The notes under the pieces are model-generated. The model was given only the letters and a program-made list of their open reading frames with translations. It was not told where the DNA came from and made no database searches. Shown piece by piece: positions 31,871-34,827 of a stretch of 34,827 bases of DNA (positions are counted from its first letter, which is position 1; each line of letters opens with the position of its first letter). The translations under genes and the position numbers were made by a program. Source of the DNA: Clostridia bacterium (GTDB lineage Bacteria > Bacillota > Clostridia > Christensenellales > CAG-917); NCBI GenBank assembly GCA_900754695.1, contig CAAEDU010000111.1, positions 1 to 34,827 of the forward strand, read 5' to 3'.

Positions 31871-31899
31871 ATTATATCACTATTCCCGCGCGCGGGCAA
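31871..31899 (-). promoter_or_regulatory. tyrS promoter with palindrome in the spacer
   Basis: Minus strand: TTGCCC, 17 bases, TATAAT. The 12-base perfect palindrome CCCGCGCGCGGG (31885-31896) overlaps the -35 and fills most of the spacer; it could be an operator or a DNA-structure element. Confidence 0.75.
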
Positions 31900-31900
31900 C

Positions 31901-31921
31901 AAAAAAAGCGCGTCGCCGCGC
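31901..31921 (-). terminator. Short hairpin with T7 run before the tyrS promoter
   Basis: Minus strand: GCGCG/CGCGC stem around GCGA, followed by seven T. It could end transcripts from the GNAT gene at 32188, about 265 bases upstream, and insulate tyrS. The stem is only 5 bp. Confidence 0.5.
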
Positions 31922-32187
31922 AATTCCGCCCGTTTGCCGCTAAGCCGCGCTCAAAATGCGGCTAAAAACTAAAATTCGCCGACACCTAAAAACCATTAGA
32001 TCACGTTCGATCTTAGCCGCGCATCGCCTCCCCGCTTCGCCGCGGTGTGCGCCTGCGACAGGGCTATGTCATTAAAGCAACACGCGAGCCGACAAACATA
32101 AATTTCACCGTTTTCCGCGATCTAACCGGATATATCGGTGGATATTGAGTTTAACGCGACACGCAGCAAGAGCGTTCGCAGCGCCGC
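31922..32187. other. Intergenic region, no gene
   Basis: No gene is seen between the GNAT stop and the tyrS insulator. Two copies of CTAAGCCGCGC/CTTAGCCGCGC (near 31940 and 32013) and small hairpins (AGATC/GATCT near 31998) are present without a recognised role. Confidence 0.4.
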
Positions 32188-32628
32188 TCAAAAAATCGTC
32201 TTCATCCAAATGTGCGGCACGCCCTCTTCCTCATCCGGCTCACCGAACACGGAATAGCCGATGCGCTCATAAAAACCGCGCGCACGGGTCTGCGCGTGGA
32301 TCACGGCAGACCGCCCGCCCCGCAACGAGGCGAATTCCTCCGCGGCGGACACGAGCGCCGCGCCCACACCGCGCCCTCTGCACTCCTTGACAACGGCGAT
32401 CCTTCCTATCAGCCACTCCCCGTCGCCGCGCTCCGTCGCCCGGCATACACCCACGGGTTTTCCGCATTCTAATGCGACAAAATGTACCGCAAAAGCGTCC
32501 GCATCGTCAAACTCCGCAGCACTCGGGAACCCCTGCTCCTCGACAAACACCGCCGTGCGGATGTCCCGCGCCGCATCCGACAGCGCAAAATTCACCGTCA
32601 CGTCAAACCCTTCCCTGTCCCTTTCCAT
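32188..32628 (-). CDS. GNAT family acetyltransferase, ElaA-like
   Basis: A 146-residue N-acetyltransferase. It opens with IRTAVFVEEQGFPSAAEFDD, the ElaA-type signature, and has the acetyl-CoA loop ECRGRGVGAALV preceded by GRIAVVK. The C-terminal HIWMKTIF matches the family end. The substrate is unknown. It stands alone, with an AT-rich TTGATAAAAT element just upstream and only a weak ribosome-binding site (GGTGAT). Confidence 0.85.
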   Translation of the reverse strand: MERDREGFDVTVNFALSDAARDIRTAVFVEEQGFPSAAEFDDADAFAVHFVALECGKPVGVCRATERGDGEWLIGRIAVVKECRGRGVGAALVSAAEEFASLRGGRSAVIHAQTRARGFYERIGYSVFGEPDEEEGVPHIWMKTIF

Positions 32629-32703
32629 ATCACCGCAATTTTATCAAACACGCCATCCCCCGTCAAGCCACCTTCTCTCCGTCGATGCTCGCGAAGCCTC
32701 TTG

Positions 32704-32746
32704 CTTCGTGAGTGCTTCCCGGACGGCGACTGCACAAGCCACCGAA
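32704..32746 (-). pseudogene. Duplicated 3' end of the GGGtGRT gene
   Basis: These 43 bases match 32846-32888, the last 14 codons of the GGGtGRT gene, at 42 of 43 positions. In the same frame they read ACAVAVREALTK, then run on without the stop. The fragment lies 142 bases downstream, beyond the gene's branched 3' structure. It looks like the remnant of a tandem duplication or a template-switch event. Confidence 0.8.
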
Positions 32747-32747
32747 T

Positions 32748-32817
32748 GATAAAACCAAAAGGCACCGCAAAAGCGGTGCCTTAATGTTCGGTGCTTCGCA
32801 CCTCGTTTGGTCTTATC
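32748..32817 (-). terminator. Three-way-junction terminator of the GGGtGRT operon
   Basis: An outer stem (32748-32759 with 32806-32817, 11 of 12 paired, the twelfth a U-G wobble only on the minus strand) encloses two hairpins: GGCACCGC-AAAA-GCGGTGCC (32761-32780) and GGTGC-TTC-GCACC (32790-32802). On the minus strand the 8-bp hairpin is followed by TTTTGGTTTT. It probably terminates or stabilises the operon mRNA; the extra outer stem is more than a simple terminator needs. Confidence 0.75.
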
Positions 32818-32842
32818 GCTGTCTTGTTTGTCGCCGACGCGC

Positions 32843-33847
32843 TCACTTCGTGAGTGCTTCCTGGACGGCGACTGCACAAGCCACCGAAGCACCGACCATG
32901 GGGTTGTTGCCCATGCCGATGAGTCCCATCATTTCGACGTGCGCGGGGACGGAGGAGGAGCCTGCGAACTGCGCGTCGGAGTGCATCCTGCCCATGGTGT
33001 CAGTCATGCCGTAAGACGCGGGGCCTGCCGCCATGTTGTCGGGATGGAGCGTCCTGCCCGTGCCGCCGCCGCTCGCGACGGAGAAATACTTCTTGCCGTG
33101 CTCGACAGCCCACTTCTTGTAGGTGCCTGCGACGGGGTGCTGGAAGCGGGTGGGGTTGGTGGAGTTGCCGGTGATGGAGACGTCAACGTCCTCGAGGCGC
33201 ATGATGGCGACGCCTTCGGTGACGTCGTCGGCGCCGTAGACGCGGACTGCCGCGCGCTCGCCCTTGGAGTAGGCAGTCTCTTTGACGACCTTGACTTCGC
33301 CGGTGTAGTAGTCCATCTTGGTCTGCACATAGGTGAAGCCGTTGATGCGGCTGATGATGTACGCCGCATCCTTTCCGAGCCCGTTGAGGATGACTTTGAG
33401 GGGCTGTTTGCGGACTTTGTTGGCGGTCTTTGCGATGCCGATGGCGCCTTCCGCGGCGGCGAAGGACTCGTGACCCGCGAGGAACGCGAAGCACTTGGTC
33501 TCTTCTCTAAGGAGCATTGCTGCGAGGTTGCCGTGCCCGAGACCGACGGAGCGCTGCTCCGCGACGGAACCGGGGATGCAGAAGCTCTGCAGACCGATGC
33601 CGATGGCTTCCGCTGCGTCGGCGGCGTTCTTGCAGCCCTTCTTGATGGCGATGGCGCAACCGACGGTGTACGCCCAGACGGCGTTCTCGAACGCGATGGG
33701 CTGCACGCCTTTGACGATGGCTTCGACATCGATGCCCTTCTCGGTGCAGACGGCTTTTGCCTCTTCGAGGGAGGCGATTCCGTACTCTTTGAGCGCCTTG
33801 TTGATCTTGTCGATCCTTCTTTCGTAACCTTCAAATCTGATGCTCAT
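32843..33847 (-). CDS. GGGtGRT protein
   Basis: A 334-residue protein of the family named for its GGGTGRT motif, present at 260-266 in SVASGGGTGRTLHPDN. The surrounding GPASYGMTDTMGRMHSDAQFAG and GLIGMGNNPMVGASVACA are strongly conserved in the family. Other glycine- and cysteine-containing stretches include VGLGHGNLAAML and SFCIPGSVAEQR. No enzyme activity is established; pairing with a NifU-like scaffold suggests Fe-S cluster or metallocentre handling. The start at 33847 follows AAGGAGGCTGCT, 10 bases after the NifU-like stop. The last codons are duplicated downstream. Confidence 0.93.
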   Translation of the reverse strand: MSIRFEGYERRIDKINKALKEYGIASLEEAKAVCTEKGIDVEAIVKGVQPIAFENAVWAYTVGCAIAIKKGCKNAADAAEAIGIGLQSFCIPGSVAEQRSVGLGHGNLAAMLLREETKCFAFLAGHESFAAAEGAIGIAKTANKVRKQPLKVILNGLGKDAAYIISRINGFTYVQTKMDYYTGEVKVVKETAYSKGERAAVRVYGADDVTEGVAIMRLEDVDVSITGNSTNPTRFQHPVAGTYKKWAVEHGKKYFSVASGGGTGRTLHPDNMAAGPASYGMTDTMGRMHSDAQFAGSSSVPAHVEMMGLIGMGNNPMVGASVACAVAVQEALTK

Positions 33848-33857
33848 AGCAGCCTCC

Positions 33858-34550
33858 TTACTCGTTGCGCGGGTCGATATACTTGACCGCGTCGGCAAAT
33901 CTGCCGTAGGTGCCGGTGCTCTTCTTGAGCGCTTCGGCGGGATCGACGCCCTTCTTGATCATGTCCATCATGACGCCGAGCTTGACGAACTCGTAGCCGA
34001 TGATCTCGCTGTTCTCGTCGAGGGCGATCTTGGTGACATAGCCTTCCGCCATCTCGAGATATCTGGGTCCCTTGACGACGGTGGAATACATAGTCCCGAT
34101 CTGACTGCGCAGCCCCTTGCCGAGGTCCTCAAGACCCGCGCCGATGGGCAACCCGTCTTCGGAGAAGGCAGATTGCGTTCTTCCGTAGACGATCTGCAGG
34201 AAGAGCTCGCGCATAGCGGTGTTGATGGCGTCGCACACGAGGTCGGTGTTGAGCGCCTCGAGGATGGTCTTGCCGGGCAGGATCTCTGCCGCCATCGCCG
34301 CGGAGTGAGTCATGCCGGAGCAGCCGATCGTCTCGACCAACGCCTCCTGAATGACGCCGTCCTTCACGTTGAGGGTGAGCTTGCACGCGCCCTGCTGAGG
34401 AGCGCACCAGCCGACGCCGTGCGTGAGACCGCTGATGTCCTTGACTTCCTTCGCCTGCACCCACTTGCCCTCTTCGGGGATGGGAGCGGGACCGTGGTTG
34501 GGCCCCTTGGTGACAGGACACATCATTTCAACTTCGTGAGAATATTGCAT
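33858..34550 (-). CDS. NifU-like Fe-S cluster assembly scaffold
   Basis: A 230-residue protein with an IscU/NifU N-terminal-like core. GCSGMTHSAAMAAEILPGKT (start Gly76, Cys77) corresponds to the GC(A/S)xxxAS helix of scaffold proteins, and Cys49, Cys56 and Cys106 are further candidate ligands; Cys11 lies near the N-terminus. After about residue 125 there is an extra domain absent from IscU, with a GPRYLEMAEGYVTKIALDE segment. It is co-transcribed with and just ahead of the GGGtGRT gene, which is the usual pairing in Clostridia. It may build or carry an Fe-S cluster for that partner. GGAGG lies 5 bases before the ATG. Confidence 0.9.
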   Translation of the reverse strand: MQYSHEVEMMCPVTKGPNHGPAPIPEEGKWVQAKEVKDISGLTHGVGWCAPQQGACKLTLNVKDGVIQEALVETIGCSGMTHSAAMAAEILPGKTILEALNTDLVCDAINTAMRELFLQIVYGRTQSAFSEDGLPIGAGLEDLGKGLRSQIGTMYSTVVKGPRYLEMAEGYVTKIALDENSEIIGYEFVKLGVMMDMIKKGVDPAEALKKSTGTYGRFADAVKYIDPRNE

Positions 34551-34589
34551 AAATGCCTCCTAAGAAATGTTAAGTTATGACCGAAAATA

Positions 34590-34618
34590 ATTTTAACACT
34601 TAAAAAGATTATAAGCAA
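34590..34618 (-). promoter_or_regulatory. Promoter of the NifU-like/GGGtGRT operon
   Basis: Minus strand: TTGCTT, 17 bases, TAAAAT, about 40 bases upstream of the start. An overlapping TATAAT (34608-34613) lies further up without a good -35. Confidence 0.55.
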
Positions 34619-34699
34619 GCGAAAAATCCCCACCCGTCCGAAACGCCAAAGAACAGCGCGTACGGGGAAGGGCTTGGTATAAAATATTCGTGGCGCTCA

Positions 34700-34817
34700 A
34701 AGACGCTTCGAATGAGCCGTTCGTCTCGGGGTTATCTTGATATCCCCCTCCAACCCGGGGACCCCACAAAATGCATGCATTTTGCGGGGAGCCCCATTCG
34801 GGCTTTCCTCCCCCGTG
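34700..34817. repeat. Right copy of the contig-end inverted repeat
   Basis: Reverse complement of the element at 101-190, with an extra block of about 45 bases. That block holds the 18-base perfect palindrome CAAAATGCATGCATTTTG (34767-34784) flanked by CCCC/GGGG, giving a long hairpin. Between the NifU promoter and this element nothing else is recognised. Confidence 0.75.
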
Positions 34818-34827
34818 TTTGAAACGG

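Noticed and set aside
31840..32187. T-box leader for tyrS (and likewise before valS)
   Set aside because: No T-box core sequence or specifier-stem layout; a standard promoter lies only 32 bases before tyrS, and valS follows pgsA closely.

Overview
This window looks like a chromosomal contig from a GC-rich anaerobic Firmicute of the class Clostridia, plausibly an uncultured gut lineage. That placement is inferred from gene content: meso-diaminopimelate dehydrogenase, indolepyruvate:ferredoxin oxidoreductase, the GGGtGRT/NifU-like pair, glycerol dehydrogenase with a fused dihydroxyacetone kinase, type II IlvE and RecX. I see no phage, IS transposase, rRNA or CRISPR array. I annotate 32 protein genes and one tRNA. 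Only gldA, dhaKL, mazF and one small ORF lie on the + strand.

Layout. 1-220: one copy of a repeat whose inverted partner lies at 34.70-34.82 kb. 221-4216: nadE(-) diverges from a + strand glycerol operon, gldA-dhaKL, closed by a terminator. 4217-5406: a repeat island around a single tRNA-Leu(GAG) gene, with a 54/55-bp tandem array, a 156-bp structured unit present twice, a 46-codon small ORF and a 164-bp long inverted repeat. 5407-16496 (-): from its promoter at 16.52-16.55 kb this strand reads an aconitase-family hydratase, an acyl-CoA ligase, iorA, iorB, paaK and an ACT-domain regulator. It then continues into housekeeping genes: alr, 5-formyl-THF cyclo-ligase, an rsmD-coaD fusion and a coiled-coil protein. 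16844-24148 (-): pgsA, valS, two polytopic membrane proteins, a small membrane PH-like protein and a DUF2156-GNAT fusion. 24303-25932 (-): ddh and a phosphoglycolate-phosphatase-like HAD gene. 26179-26526 (+): an orphan MazF. 26766-31839 (-): nnrD, recX, ilvE, yigZ and tyrS. 32188-34550 (-): an ElaA-like GNAT and the NifU-like/GGGtGRT pair.

Metabolically, gldA-dhaKL feeds glycerol into glycolysis through dihydroxyacetone. Ior, PaaK and ACT suggest oxidative decarboxylation of aromatic 2-oxo acids to aryl-acetyl-CoA and reduced ferredoxin. A second AMP-forming ligase and the aconitase-like hydratase share that transcription unit and may extend the pathway. Alr, Ddh and IlvE supply D-Ala, meso-DAP and branched-chain amino acids.

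The least explained parts are the NifU-like/GGGtGRT operon with its branched 3' RNA and partial gene duplication, the hydratase-ligase-Ior-PaaK-ACT operon with a pseudoknot-like leader before iorA, the rsmD-coaD fusion, and several families of structured intergenic repeats.
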